Notes: generated by a model not told the origin, from the sequence alone. 43,450 bases of DNA from a virus (IMGVR_UViG_3300044632_001862:1-43450), one strand, 5' to 3'. Positions 29,456 through 38,609 are shown, numbered from the stretch's first letter. Translations and numbers: made by a program.

Positions 29456-31432
29456 ATGACTGAAATGCAAACTGCGGAAGTGCCGCGGCTTGAAGCGCGC
29501 TTTGCGCCCAGCACCTTCAATGCGGATACCCGCACGGTGGAGCTGGTGTGGAGTACGGGCGCCCGCGTGCGCCGTACCGATTGGCGCAGTGGCCAGCCTT
29601 TCATTGAAGAGCTGGCCATGACTGAAGAAGCGGTGGACCTGGCCCGGCTGAATGGCGGCGCACCGCTGCTGAATACACATGGCCAGTATGATTTGCGTGA
29701 TGTGATTGGCGTGGTTGAACGCGCCTGGATCATGAATGGCGAAGGCCGCGCCCAGGTGCGCTTTTCTGCGCGCGATGAAGTCCAGCCCATCTTGAATGAT
29801 GTGCGCGATGGCATTTTGCGCAATGTGTCCGTTGGCTACGCGGTTGCTTCTGAAGATTGGCAGGAATCGCGTGGGCCGGATGATGTGTTGGTCCGCACCG
29901 CCAAGAAGTGGACCCCGTTCGAGATTTCGCTTGTCCCTATCCCGGCCGATGCCAGCGCGCAGGTGCGTGCGGCCGGTGCCGCTTCCACGGCAGAAGGCAA
30001 TAACGCGCCTAGGCGCGAAGGAGAGAGCATGGCCGATACTACGGTCCCCGCCGCCGAGCAGGCGCGCGACAATAATGTGGCATCTGCCGCCGCGGCGGTT
30101 GATGCCAATGCAGTGCGCACGCAGGAACGCGCGCGCATTGAAAGCCTGGAAGAACCCGCCCGTCTGGCGCGTTCCCAAGGGCTGGATGAAGCGCAGGTCA
30201 ACGCACTGAAGGCGCGTGCCATCAACGGTGACCATGACGCGGCCTGGCTGCGCGCGGAATTGTTCGGCGCCATTGTGGCCGCCGATGAAACCCGCCCGGC
30301 GCTGAAGCCTGGTGCGGTGAGCCAATTCGGCCGTTCTTATGAAGACCCGGCCAATATCGTTGAAGCCATGGCGACTGCCATTGCTGCCCGCCACATGCCC
30401 GCGGTCGCCAGCAAGGCGGGTGAAGGCCAGTGGCGCAACTTCGCGGGCCTTCGCCCTTCCGATATGTTGATTGAATTGGCGCAGGCGCGCGGTGAAAAGG
30501 TTTCTTCCCGTGACCGTGAAAGGCTGATCGCCCGCGCTTTCCACACCTCGTCTGACTTCCCGCTGCTGCTGGCCAATGCCGGCAATAAAATGCTGGAAGC
30601 GGGCTATGCGCTGGCGTCGCCTTCTTATCGGACGTTCTTTGCCCGCCGCCGCTTCAATGATTTCAAGGCGCATTCCTTCCTGACGGCGGGTGATTTCCCG
30701 TCCCTGCAGGTTTTGGGTGAGGGTGGCGAAATCAAGCGCGGCACTGTCAGCGAAAAGCGCGAACAGATCACGCCGGCCACTTATGCGCGTGGCGTAGCCG
30801 TCACGCGCCAGATGCTGGTGAATGATGATCTTGGCGCCTTTACTGACTTCGGCACCATGATTGGCCGCCGCATTGCGGATTGGGAAAACGCCACGGCTTA
30901 TGGCGTGGTGAATACCGCTTCCGGTGACGGCCCGACTTTGGCCGAAGGCAGCGCGGCGGTGTTTGCCGCTGGCGGCACGCGCAACAATAAGGCGGGCACC
31001 GCCAGCACGGTGACGGATGTGGCGCTCGGCCTTGGCTTCAATGCCATCAAGGCGCAGTCCAGCTTGGATGGCCTGAAGCTGAACATCCAGCCGCGTTACC
31101 TGGTGTGTTCGGTCATTCAGGAATTCGTGGCGGCGAAGTTTGCGTCTTCCACGGTGGTCCCCGCCGCGCCTGGCAACGTCAACCCCTTCGCGAACCGCTT
31201 TGAAGTGGTTTCGGATGCCAATATCCCGAACAACCGCTGGTATCTGTTTGCTGATCCTGCCGCCGCGCCGGTCTATGTGTACGGCTATGTGGGCGACAAT
31301 GAAGTCCCGCAAGTGCGCGTGGGTCAGCCGATGGGTGTGGATGGTACGGTGGTTGAAGTGGTGCATGACTTCGCGGTTGGCGCCATGGATTTCCGCGGCG
31401 GGTTCTTCAACGCGGGCGCTGCTCCGGCATAA
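29456..31432 (+). CDS. Prohead protease - major capsid protein fusion
   Basis: This 658-residue protein has an N-terminal HK97-type prohead protease domain (residues ~15-175), with H75 in NTHGQ and S125 in RNVSVGY as the probable catalytic pair. A helical scaffold-like delta region (195-260) follows, then an HK97-fold major capsid domain (~300-658, including SYRTFFARRRFNDFKAHSFL and MGVDGTVVEVVHDF). An in-frame ATG at 30029 with AAGGAG six bases upstream could start a separate capsid product from residue 192. Family-wide, the protease is removed during head maturation. Confidence 0.9.
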   Translation: MTEMQTAEVPRLEARFAPSTFNADTRTVELVWSTGARVRRTDWRSGQPFIEELAMTEEAVDLARLNGGAPLLNTHGQYDLRDVIGVVERAWIMNGEGRAQVRFSARDEVQPILNDVRDGILRNVSVGYAVASEDWQESRGPDDVLVRTAKKWTPFEISLVPIPADASAQVRAAGAASTAEGNNAPRREGESMADTTVPAAEQARDNNVASAAAAVDANAVRTQERARIESLEEPARLARSQGLDEAQVNALKARAINGDHDAAWLRAELFGAIVAADETRPALKPGAVSQFGRSYEDPANIVEAMATAIAARHMPAVASKAGEGQWRNFAGLRPSDMLIELAQARGEKVSSRDRERLIARAFHTSSDFPLLLANAGNKMLEAGYALASPSYRTFFARRRFNDFKAHSFLTAGDFPSLQVLGEGGEIKRGTVSEKREQITPATYARGVAVTRQMLVNDDLGAFTDFGTMIGRRIADWENATAYGVVNTASGDGPTLAEGSAAVFAAGGTRNNKAGTASTVTDVALGLGFNAIKAQSSLDGLKLNIQPRYLVCSVIQEFVAAKFASSTVVPAAPGNVNPFANRFEVVSDANIPNNRWYLFADPAAAPVYVYGYVGDNEVPQVRVGQPMGVDGTVVEVVHDFAVGAMDFRGGFFNAGAAPA

Positions 31433-31440
31433 TTTTGATG

Positions 31441-31467
31441 GCCCTGGGCGCATGGGGCGCCCGGGGC
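31441..31467 (+). terminator. Hairpin after the capsid gene
   Basis: GCCCTGGGCGC (31441-31451) pairs with GCGCCCGGGGC (31457-31467) around a 5-base loop, with one G-T pair, eight bases after the capsid stop. No U-tract follows directly. It may be a transcript stabiliser or an attenuator that keeps capsid mRNA high relative to downstream genes. Confidence 0.6.
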
Positions 31468-31498
31468 TTCCCCATTTTCCTGTGAAGGAGGCATTTAG

Positions 31499-31846
31499 AT
31501 GAAGACTTATGTGCAGGATGGCAATGCCATCGACATTTTGGCGCCTGCAAATATCACTGCAGGGCAAAGCCTTTTGGTGGGTGATCTTTTTGGCGTGGTG
31601 CTGGCCGATGCCGCTTCTGGCGCGGCTGCGGTTATTCAGACCAGTGGCGTTTTCACGCTGCGCAAGGCAACCGGCAGCATTGCTGTGGGTGCCCGCGTTT
31701 TCTGGGATGACACTGCCAAGCGCGTGACCACCACTGCCACCAGCAATCGCTGCATCGGCTGGCATGTGGGCCTTGCTGCCAATGCGGGCGCGGATAATAC
31801 TGACATTCTGGTGAAGCTCGGCGGGCCAAACGCGGTCGCGGCTTAA
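31499..31846 (+). CDS. DUF2190-like capsid decoration protein
   Basis: This 115-residue protein begins KTYVQDGNAIDILAPANITA and ends with NTDILVKLGG. This pattern and length match DUF2190 proteins found directly after capsid genes, which decorate or stabilise capsids. AAGGAGG lies upstream of ATG 31499. Role inferred from family position. Confidence 0.82.
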   Translation: MKTYVQDGNAIDILAPANITAGQSLLVGDLFGVVLADAASGAAAVIQTSGVFTLRKATGSIAVGARVFWDDTAKRVTTTATSNRCIGWHVGLAANAGADNTDILVKLGGPNAVAA

Positions 31847-31848
31847 TC

Positions 31849-32163
31849 ATGAACGCCTTCGCTACCGCCATGGCCGCGCTTGTCGCGGATGCAAACATGG
31901 CGGAAGCGGTGACGCATTATGCGGGTGGCAGCGGGCCAGGTGTGGCCCTGCGCGCCATCCGCACCGCGCCAGACGCGACGGAACAAGCCTTCGGCACCGG
32001 CATTGTGCAGGCGACTGACGTGCTTTCTGTGGCCGTGGCTGACCTGCCGGCCGTGGCCATCGGTGATGTCTTCATCCTGGCGGATGAGGCGGAATTGACT
32101 GTGGTGTCTCAGCCCATGCGCGATGTGACGCAAACCGCCTGGCAGGTGATGTGCCGCCGATGA
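31849..32163 (+). CDS. Head-tail attachment protein (gpFII-like)
   Basis: This 104-residue protein starts two bases after the decoration-gene stop and overlaps the next ATG (ATGA). It has a helical N-terminus and then a small beta domain (VAIGDVFILADEAELTVVSQP), as in phage head-tail joining proteins. Order (capsid, decoration, this, tail completion) supports the call. Sequence similarity to lambda gpFII is only general. Confidence 0.62.
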   Translation: MNAFATAMAALVADANMAEAVTHYAGGSGPGVALRAIRTAPDATEQAFGTGIVQATDVLSVAVADLPAVAIGDVFILADEAELTVVSQPMRDVTQTAWQVMCRR

Positions 32164-32888
32164 AGTTTGTGGCGCAGGTCAAGGGCAATATCGCGGAATA
32201 CATGAAGTTGGAAGCCGAAGGTGGCGCGCGCGCGGCTTCCCGCGTGATGGGTGAAGAAACCCGCCGGCTGCAGCTTGATTTGCGCGGCCAGATCAATGCC
32301 GCCTTCGGCCCCAAAGGGCGCGGCATTGGCAATGCCTGGCGCGCCCGCACCTTCCCGCGCAGGCCAAGCCTGGGCGCGGCGGGGTTGGTTTGGTCCAAGG
32401 TGCCGGCCATTGTGGACGCCTTTGAAAAGGGCGCGATGATTCGGCCCAAGGGTGGCAAGAAGTTTTTGGCGATCCCGACTGGCTTCAACGCGGATCGCGG
32501 GCGCCGTGGTCGGGGCAATGGCGGCATGCGCGTGACACCGGCGCAAATGGTGGCCAGCAAGCAAGCCTTCATGCGGCCTTTCAAATCCGGCAAGGGCTTT
32601 GTCTGGTGCCTGCCTTTGAAGCGTGGCGAAAATACCGGAAAGCAGCGCCGCACGCGGCTGATGGCGGGTGGTGTGGCTGAAGTCGGCACAGGCAATCGCA
32701 AGGGCCGTGAAGCCTGGGCGCGCGGCCTGCTGAAGCAAGGCATGGTGCCGATGTTCATCCTGACGCCCGCCGTGAAACTGCCCAAGCGCCTGGACATTCG
32801 CAAGCCAGCCGAACAAGCCGCCGCGCGCATCCCGGCCCGCTTTGTCGCCGAATGGGATAAGGAGGTCCGCGCAAATGTCCGCACGTGA
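32160..32888 (+). CDS. DUF6441-like tail completion protein
   Basis: This 242-residue, very basic protein begins KFVAQVKGNIAEYMKLEAEG and contains SKVPAIVDAFEKGAMIRPKG and MVPMFILTPAVKLPKRLD, features of DUF6441. Proteins at this place (gpZ-like) complete the tail or head-tail joint. ATG 32160 is used; GTG 32151 is an upstream alternative. Confidence 0.72.
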   Translation: MKFVAQVKGNIAEYMKLEAEGGARAASRVMGEETRRLQLDLRGQINAAFGPKGRGIGNAWRARTFPRRPSLGAAGLVWSKVPAIVDAFEKGAMIRPKGGKKFLAIPTGFNADRGRRGRGNGGMRVTPAQMVASKQAFMRPFKSGKGFVWCLPLKRGENTGKQRRTRLMAGGVAEVGTGNRKGREAWARGLLKQGMVPMFILTPAVKLPKRLDIRKPAEQAAARIPARFVAEWDKEVRANVRT

Positions 32889-33324
32889 AACGGCGATTGC
32901 CGCGCTGGTGGCGCAGATCACCGCTTCCGCCGCCGCCCGGCCCGCGCCCAAGCCCGTGGTGCTGCGCAATGAACCCTATCCGCAAAGCCTGCCCGCCGGC
33001 GGCCTGGTTGTCGTGCGGGACGGGGAAGTGGTGACTTCTGAAGCCATCATGTCACCGCTGCGCTACCACATTGAACATGCCGCCGAGGTGGAAGTGGTGG
33101 TGGCCGGCAATACTGCCGCCGCCCGCGCCACGGCGATTGATGCGCTGCTGATGGCCTTGTCCGCTGGCGTGTCCGCCAACCGCACGCTTGGCGGTGCGGT
33201 AGGATATGCTGAGGTCGGCACCGCCGATCTGGAGGACATTGAATTTGAAGGTGCCGCCGCACTGCGTGCCGCGCGCTTCACTGTAACCCTGCAATTCACC
33301 GCGGCTGAAACGCCGCTTTCCTGA
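32875..33324 (+). CDS. Tail terminator-like protein (gpU-like)
   Basis: This 149-residue protein begins SARETAIAALVAQITAS and has a beta-rich body ending in a strand ARFTVTLQFTAAETPLS. Length and place between the tail completion and tail tube genes match tail terminators, which cap the tail tube. AAGGAGG lies eight bases upstream of ATG 32875, and the gene overlaps its predecessor by 14 bases. Confidence 0.72.
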   Translation: MSARETAIAALVAQITASAAARPAPKPVVLRNEPYPQSLPAGGLVVVRDGEVVTSEAIMSPLRYHIEHAAEVEVVVAGNTAAARATAIDALLMALSAGVSANRTLGGAVGYAEVGTADLEDIEFEGAAALRAARFTVTLQFTAAETPLS

Positions 33325-33340
33325 CCGGAAGGATACTGCC

Positions 33341-34297
33341 ATGCCGCGTGCCATTGGCGCCAATGGGCGCATTCACATGATCAAAGAAAGTGCGTATGGC
33401 ACCGCGCCTGGTGGTAACTGGCTGCGCATGCCGTTCATGTCTATTGATCTTGGTGCGGAACAGCCGCTGATCCAGTCTGACGTGCTGGCGGTAGGCAATA
33501 ACCGCGATTCCGCCGCGCCGTTTCAGGACACGGTGACAGTCCAGGGCAATGTCGTGGTGCCGATTGACGTGATCAATTTCGGCCATTGGCTGCGCACGCT
33601 GTTCGGCGCGCCGGTCACTACGGGAAGCAACCCGAACTTTATCCACACTTTTGCTTCCGGCGCTGCTAGCTTGCCATCCCAGGCCATCGAAATCGCGCAT
33701 CCTGATGTACCTTCCTTTGAGGTCTGTGTGGGTGGGCGCGCTGGCAGCCTGGATATTGATTTCAGCCCTACCGGCCCGGCCCAGGCGACGATTGGCTTGA
33801 TGGCGCAAGGTAGCAGCCGTGCGGGCACAACCGCCGCCGGCACGCCAACCAGCGCGGCGTATACGCGGTTCAGCAAGCATCAGGGCAGCATCAGCCGGGG
33901 TGGTTCGGCCTTGGCGCAGGTGACCAGCGCGCGGCTGAACTTCAATAACAACCTGGAAATGGTTCGCACCATTCGCGCGGATCGCAAGCTGGAAGGTATT
34001 GACCCTGGCGTTTCGCTGGTGACCGGCCAGATCACCACGCGCTTTGAAAACACCACGCTGCTGACGCAGGCGGATAATGGTTCCAGCGCGGAATTCGCCT
34101 TTGCCTATACGATTGACGCGAACACCAGCCTGACCTTCACGGTGCATGAAGTGTATCTGGCGCTGGCGAAGACGCCGATCACCGGCCCATCTGGGGTGGA
34201 AGCCACGTTTGACTTCCGCGCAGCCTTTAATGCCACGGCTACCCGCGCCATGACGGTGGTGCTGCGCAACAACCAGGCTGGCACTGTCTATGCTTAA
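33341..34297 (+). CDS. Major tail tube protein
   Basis: This 318-residue beta-rich protein begins PRAIGANGRIHMIKESAYGT. It has the tail-tube pattern GNWLRMPFMS, GHWLRTLFGAP and a second beta domain. It lies directly before the tail assembly chaperone pair and is the expected most abundant tail protein. Its stop overlaps the chaperone start. Confidence 0.85.
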   Translation: MPRAIGANGRIHMIKESAYGTAPGGNWLRMPFMSIDLGAEQPLIQSDVLAVGNNRDSAAPFQDTVTVQGNVVVPIDVINFGHWLRTLFGAPVTTGSNPNFIHTFASGAASLPSQAIEIAHPDVPSFEVCVGGRAGSLDIDFSPTGPAQATIGLMAQGSSRAGTTAAGTPTSAAYTRFSKHQGSISRGGSALAQVTSARLNFNNNLEMVRTIRADRKLEGIDPGVSLVTGQITTRFENTTLLTQADNGSSAEFAFAYTIDANTSLTFTVHEVYLALAKTPITGPSGVEATFDFRAAFNATATRAMTVVLRNNQAGTVYA

Positions 34298-34670
34298 ACT
34301 GGACCTGCCGGTCGAACCCTTCTGGGCCGATCTGCCTCATGGTGTGCGGGTGCGGATCAAGCCCGTGACGACTGCCATTGTTTCCGCCGCGCAGCACCGC
34401 GCCGCGCGGCTGGGGCGGGAAGCGGCAGAAGCCGCCGGCGGTGAATTGGACCCCGACATCAGCCGGGGCCTGGCCTTCGTGCTGATGGCGAAGGCCTTGG
34501 CGCGCTTTGCCATTGAAGCCTGGGAAGGCGTGGTGGGGCCGGATGATGCGCCGCTGCCCCTGACCGGCGATGCGGCGGAACGGCTGATGGATATTGAAGC
34601 CATGGCCAGCGCCTTTTGGGATGCGGCGCTGCGCCCCATACAGGTAGTGAGCGCTGAGGGAAACGGCTAA
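34290..34670 (+). CDS. Tail assembly chaperone, short form (gpG-like)
   Basis: This 126-residue protein (LDLPVEPFWADLPHGVRVRI near the start) lies between tail tube and tape measure, the place of lambda gpG. Near its end is GGGAAAC at 34658-34664 in the register G-GGA-AAC, the classic slippery heptamer. A small fraction of ribosomes should slip -1 to make a gpGT-like protein. The two products help load the tail tube onto the tape measure. Confidence 0.82.
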   Translation: MLKLDLPVEPFWADLPHGVRVRIKPVTTAIVSAAQHRAARLGREAAEAAGGELDPDISRGLAFVLMAKALARFAIEAWEGVVGPDDAPLPLTGDAAERLMDIEAMASAFWDAALRPIQVVSAEGNG

Positions 34671-34993
34671 GGGCCCGCGCTGAATGGCACTTCGGCGCCG
34701 GTCCCGGATACTGTAAAGGCTGCGCCGCACTTGAAAAAAGCTGCGGCGACAAGTGCCCTTATGAAGCGAATTCGCCAGAATCGGCGGAAGGCTTCACCGC
34801 CTGGCATGCCGCCATGGGCTGCGTCCAGGCCGATATGAACGGGCTTTCTTTGGATATTTCTGCCGCCTTGGCGCTGATGCGCGAAGGCGGTGTTTCAGGT
34901 TGGCCGGCAGCGCAAATGCTGGTCGCGATCCGCACCGGTATGGCGATGGCCAGTAATGAGAAGGAGGCAACCGATGGCGCAGACGCAGCATAG
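34658..34993 (+). CDS. -1 frameshift extension of tail chaperone (gpT-like)
   Basis: The -1 frame is open from TGA 34655-34657 to TAG 34991-34993, with no start of its own near the beginning. It overlaps the tape measure start. Slippage at GGGAAAC would give a fusion of about 234 residues. The extension carries a Cys cluster C-x2-C-x6-C-x3-C (in CKGCAALEKSCGDKC), suggesting bound zinc or an iron-sulfur cluster. Frame, heptamer and position together make programmed frameshifting very likely. Confidence 0.8.
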   Translation, partial: GKRLRARAEWHFGAGPGYCKGCAALEKSCGDKCPYEANSPESAEGFTAWHAAMGCVQADMNGLSLDISAALALMREGGVSGWPAAQMLVAIRTGMAMASNEKEATDGADAA

Positions 34994-37007
34994 GGTTGCG
35001 ATCCGTCTTGGTATGGATGGCGCGCTGGAAGTCAAGCAGGGCCTGCGGGAGATTGGCGAAGCTGGCAACCGCGAAATGGGCAAGCTTGCCCAAGGCGCGC
35101 AGGTGGCGCAGCGGGCGTTTTCCTTGCTTGGGCCGGTGCTGGCGGGAATCTCCGTGGGCGCGCTGGCGGCCTTCACCAAGAACGCCATTGATGCGGTTGG
35201 TGGTCTTGGCGCATTGGCGGACCAGCTTGGCGTTTCCACGGATGCACTGCAGGCGCTTAGCCTTGCTTCCACGCAAGTTGGCATCAGCGGTGAAGAATTA
35301 CAGCGCGGGTTGGCGGCGTTGACGCGCAAGATTGCCGATGCGGCCACGGGTGAAAAGGAAGCGGAGCAAGCCTTCGCGCGGTTGGGTATTGCTTTTCGGA
35401 ATGCTGATGGAACCGGGCGCGCGACTGAAGCTGTCTTTACGGATTTGGCGGAAGCCATTAGAAGTGTAGAAGACCCAGCGCAAAGGGCTTCGATTGCGAC
35501 GACCTTCTTCGCTGATGGGCTCGGCCAAAAGCTGATCCCATTGCTGTCGCAAGGCCGCGAAGGCTTGGTGGCGATGACGGCTGAGGCGATTCGCTTTGGC
35601 ACCATCGCCAGCCCGGAACTGATCGCGAAGGCGGATGAAGCGGCGGGTAAGGTGGCCGCGCTGAGCGCCAGCTTTTCCGCTTTTGCGAATAACATGGTCG
35701 CCAATGTGGCACCGGCCATTGTTTCCGTGATTGATGGTTTGAACCGCCTGATTTTTGGGTTGAGCACGGCTGAGCGGCGCGCGCAGTTGGATTTGCAGAT
35801 CAGTGCGGCGCAAAGCCGTATTGAACAACTGCAGCAGGGCAGCACGGGTATTTCGCCAGGCCGCCGTGGTTCCATCCGTTCGGGGTTGGTGGGTACGGCG
35901 CAGGGCCAAACCGGCGAAACGCCGGAAAGCCTGCTTTCGCAAGAGCGACTGCGCCTTGATGAATTGCAGCGTGAAATGGCTGCGCTCAATCAGCGTGAAC
36001 AGGAACTACGCACGCAGGCGGAGCGCATCTTGAACCCTGCCGGCGGCACCGCAGGCGCCTTGCCTGCCACCACAGTCACCGCCCCGCGCGGCGGCGCGGC
36101 TCCGCGCGCCCCAGGCCGTGACCCCTTTGCGGATGCGCTGCGCGAACAGCAATCCTTGCTGCGCGCGAATGAGACCGCGTATGAGCGTTATCAGCGCCAG
36201 CTTGAAGAATTGGCCGCGCTGCAAGATCGGCTGAATGAAGCGGAGCAGCAGGGCGTGGAAATCAATGGCGTGCGGGTGCGCGCGCTTTCCACGGAAGAAC
36301 TCAGCCGCGCCACGGAACGCTTCGCCAATGAATTGGAACGCGCGGAAAAGCAGACCGAACGCACGGACCGCATGGGCGTGCAAATGGGCATGAGCTTCAG
36401 CAGCGCCTTTGAAGACGCGATCCTGGATGGCAAAAGATTCTCTGAGGTGTTGCAGGCTTTGGAGCGGGACATCGCGCGCATTATCCTGCGCACGGCGGTG
36501 ACCGGCCCGGCTGGTGAAGCAATCGCAGGTGCGGTTTCGGGTGGCATGCGGTCCATTATGGGCAGTTTTAGTTTCTCGTCTGCTGGTAACTCGCAAGGCG
36601 TTCAAGTCTATTCATCCGCATCTTCGGTTGGGCCGTTCCTACCCTCCGCCAACGGCAACGCGTTCTGGGGCGGCAACGTGATCCCCTTCGCGAATGGCGG
36701 CGTTGTATCCTCCCCCACCATGTTCCCCATGGCGCGCGGTATGGGGCTGATGGGGGAAGCCGGGCCGGAAGCCATCATGCCCTTGCAGCGCGGCGCGGAT
36801 GGCAAGCTGGGCGTGCGGGCTGGCGGTGGCGGGCAGGGTGGCGTGGTCATCAACCAGACCATCACCATTGATGCGCGCGGCGCGGACCCGGATGTAGATC
36901 AGAAAATCCGCGCAGCCATCACGATTGCGACAAAGCAGGCGCAGGCTGAAATGCTGGATGCGGTGAACCGTGGCGGGAATGCCGCGAAAATCATGGGCCG
37001 CCGCTGA
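34974..37007 (+). CDS. Tape measure protein
   Basis: This 677-residue protein has an N-terminal helical segment with a hydrophobic stretch (LLGPVLAGISVGALAAF, residues ~50-67), long Ala/Glu/Arg/Gln coiled coils, and a glycine-rich end (GGVVSSPTMFPMARGMG and GEAGPEAIMPLQRG), a tape-measure hallmark. It sets tail length. AAGGAGG is eight bases before ATG 34974; the frame is open further upstream but without support. The gene overlaps the frameshift extension. Confidence 0.9.
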   Translation: MAQTQHRVAIRLGMDGALEVKQGLREIGEAGNREMGKLAQGAQVAQRAFSLLGPVLAGISVGALAAFTKNAIDAVGGLGALADQLGVSTDALQALSLASTQVGISGEELQRGLAALTRKIADAATGEKEAEQAFARLGIAFRNADGTGRATEAVFTDLAEAIRSVEDPAQRASIATTFFADGLGQKLIPLLSQGREGLVAMTAEAIRFGTIASPELIAKADEAAGKVAALSASFSAFANNMVANVAPAIVSVIDGLNRLIFGLSTAERRAQLDLQISAAQSRIEQLQQGSTGISPGRRGSIRSGLVGTAQGQTGETPESLLSQERLRLDELQREMAALNQREQELRTQAERILNPAGGTAGALPATTVTAPRGGAAPRAPGRDPFADALREQQSLLRANETAYERYQRQLEELAALQDRLNEAEQQGVEINGVRVRALSTEELSRATERFANELERAEKQTERTDRMGVQMGMSFSSAFEDAILDGKRFSEVLQALERDIARIILRTAVTGPAGEAIAGAVSGGMRSIMGSFSFSSAGNSQGVQVYSSASSVGPFLPSANGNAFWGGNVIPFANGGVVSSPTMFPMARGMGLMGEAGPEAIMPLQRGADGKLGVRAGGGGQGGVVINQTITIDARGADPDVDQKIRAAITIATKQAQAEMLDAVNRGGNAAKIMGRR

Positions 37008-37621
37008 TGCCTGTGCTGACCTTCCCCTCCATCCGGCGCCCATCTGAAGCCGCTGAAAAGCTGATCGGCCTGACCCAGACGCATGAAAGCCCCTTCGATG
37101 GCACCATGCAAACGCTGGAAATGCCGGGCGCGCGCTGGGAATTCACCGTCACCTGGCAAACCCTTTCGCCGGATGATCGGCGCGAATTATCGGCCTTTCT
37201 GGCGCGGCTGCGTGGCCGGGCCGGGCGCTTCACCTATGGGCCCATCTGGTCACCGCGCCGCGCCACGGGTGGCGGTGTGCCGGTCATCAATGGCGCTGGC
37301 CAATCCGGCGAAGTGCTTTCAACATCGGGCTGGACGCCAAGCGTGCAGGTGATGCGCGCGGGCGATTGGCTTTCCTATCTGGATTCGGCCGGCAGGCAGC
37401 GCCTGCATCAAGTGGTGGCGGATGCCTCAGCCAATGTTTCCGGCATCGCAGCCCTGACCATCAGCCCGCCCATCCGGCGCGCGGGCAACAATGGCGCTGC
37501 GGTGGAAATCACCGCACCCATCGGCGCCTTCATGCTGCCACAGGATGAAGCGCCCAGCCTGAATATCCGCCCGCCCAGCTTCGGCCAGGTCACCATCACC
37601 ATGCGGGAAGCTTTGATATGA
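37007..37621 (+). CDS. Minor tail protein (distal tail-like)
   Basis: This 204-residue protein begins PVLTFPSIRRPSEAAEKLIG and contains FTVTWQTLSPDDRRELSAFL and RFTYGPIWSPRRATGGG. That pattern and place after the tape measure fit a baseplate-hub or distal tail protein. No enzyme motif is visible. Overlaps both neighbours by a few bases. Confidence 0.7.
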   Translation: MPVLTFPSIRRPSEAAEKLIGLTQTHESPFDGTMQTLEMPGARWEFTVTWQTLSPDDRRELSAFLARLRGRAGRFTYGPIWSPRRATGGGVPVINGAGQSGEVLSTSGWTPSVQVMRAGDWLSYLDSAGRQRLHQVVADASANVSGIAALTISPPIRRAGNNGAAVEITAPIGAFMLPQDEAPSLNIRPPSFGQVTITMREALI

Positions 37622-38190
37622 CGCGCGGGCTTTCTGTCGCCCAGCAAGCCGCCGCCAGCGCCGAACAGGTGGCCCGCACGGTGGCGGTTGAATTGGACTT
37701 TCCGGATGGCTTTGCGCGCTTCCATGGCGGGCATGATGCCATCACCATCGGCGGCAACACCTTCCCGGGTGTGGGGCATCTCGGCAGCATCAGCGTGGCG
37801 GAAGAAAGCGCGGAACTTCGCGCTTATGGCTTGGTGGTGAAGCTTTCCGGCGTGCCGCGTGATGCGGTGGCCTATGCGCTGGGCCAGGCCTATCAGGGCC
37901 GGAAGGGTACGGTGTGGGAAGTGCAGCTAGACCCCGCCACCTTCCAGGTGATCGGCACGCCTCTGGTGGTGTTTCGTGGCCGGATGGATCAGCTTGACAT
38001 TGCCTTGGGCGCGCAAGCCAGCGTGACCTGCCGGCTGGAAAACCGGCTGGCGGATTGGGACCGCCCGCGCATTCTGCGTTTCACGCATGATGAACAGCGC
38101 CGGCGTGATCCCGCCGATGGCAGCTTTCGGTTTCTGTCGGCCACCACGGAAAAGGAAATCATCTGGCCCGCGCGGAGCTTCACGGGATGA
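37618..38190 (+). CDS. Minor tail protein, DUF2163-like
   Basis: This 190-residue protein has ARTVAVELDFPDGFARFHGG near the N-terminus and later VTCRLENRLADWDRPRILR, as in DUF2163/BR0599-type minor tail proteins. These lie after the tape measure and contact the hub. It has few Cys residues, so a gpL-type iron-sulfur site is unlikely. Coupled to the peptidase-like gene by overlap. Confidence 0.7.
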   Translation: MTRGLSVAQQAAASAEQVARTVAVELDFPDGFARFHGGHDAITIGGNTFPGVGHLGSISVAEESAELRAYGLVVKLSGVPRDAVAYALGQAYQGRKGTVWEVQLDPATFQVIGTPLVVFRGRMDQLDIALGAQASVTCRLENRLADWDRPRILRFTHDEQRRRDPADGSFRFLSATTEKEIIWPARSFTG

Positions 38191-38606
38191 TCCGCGCCAC
38201 ACGCCTGCCCGATTGGCCTGAACAACTCGCCGCCTTCATCGAAGCGCGGCGCGACATGCCGTTTGACTGGGCAGTGAATGATTGCTGCGTGCTGGCGGCG
38301 GATGCGGTGCTTGCCATGACGGGGCGGGATTTCCTGGCGGATTATCGTGGCCGCTACGTGACTGAGGCGCAGGCTGAAGCACTGATGGGGGAAGGTGGCA
38401 TCACTGCCTTCCTGCCGCGCGTTATGGCGGCCTTCGGTGCCCCGGAATTGCCGCCGGCGGGCGCGCAGCGCGGCGATGTGGCGCTGATTGGGCTTGAGAA
38501 TCAGTTGGTGTGCGGTGTGGTGACAGGCCCGCATATCGCAGCCCCTGGCGCGCGTGGCCTGGCCTTTGTGCCGCTGCGCCGCGCCACCATGGCTTGGGGG
38601 GTGTAG
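38187..38606 (+). CDS. DUF6950 / NlpC-P60-like tail peptidase
   Basis: This 139-residue protein has FDWAVNDCCVLAADAVLAM (Cys 33/34) and a later His in VTGPHIAAPG. This spacing matches DUF6950 and the NlpC/P60 cysteine-peptidase group at the tail tip (lambda gpK-like). It would open cell-wall peptides during DNA entry. The C-terminal half lacks the third conserved residue to my eye, so activity is uncertain. Confidence 0.72.
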   Translation: MIRATRLPDWPEQLAAFIEARRDMPFDWAVNDCCVLAADAVLAMTGRDFLADYRGRYVTEAQAEALMGEGGITAFLPRVMAAFGAPELPPAGAQRGDVALIGLENQLVCGVVTGPHIAAPGARGLAFVPLRRATMAWGV

Positions 38607-38609
38607 GCC

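Noticed and set aside
29360-31765. Long open frame on the minus strand (801 codons) across the capsid gene
   Set aside because: It is antisense to the protease-capsid gene, has His/Arg-rich composition typical of GC-rich shadows, no ribosome-binding site and no protein family pattern.
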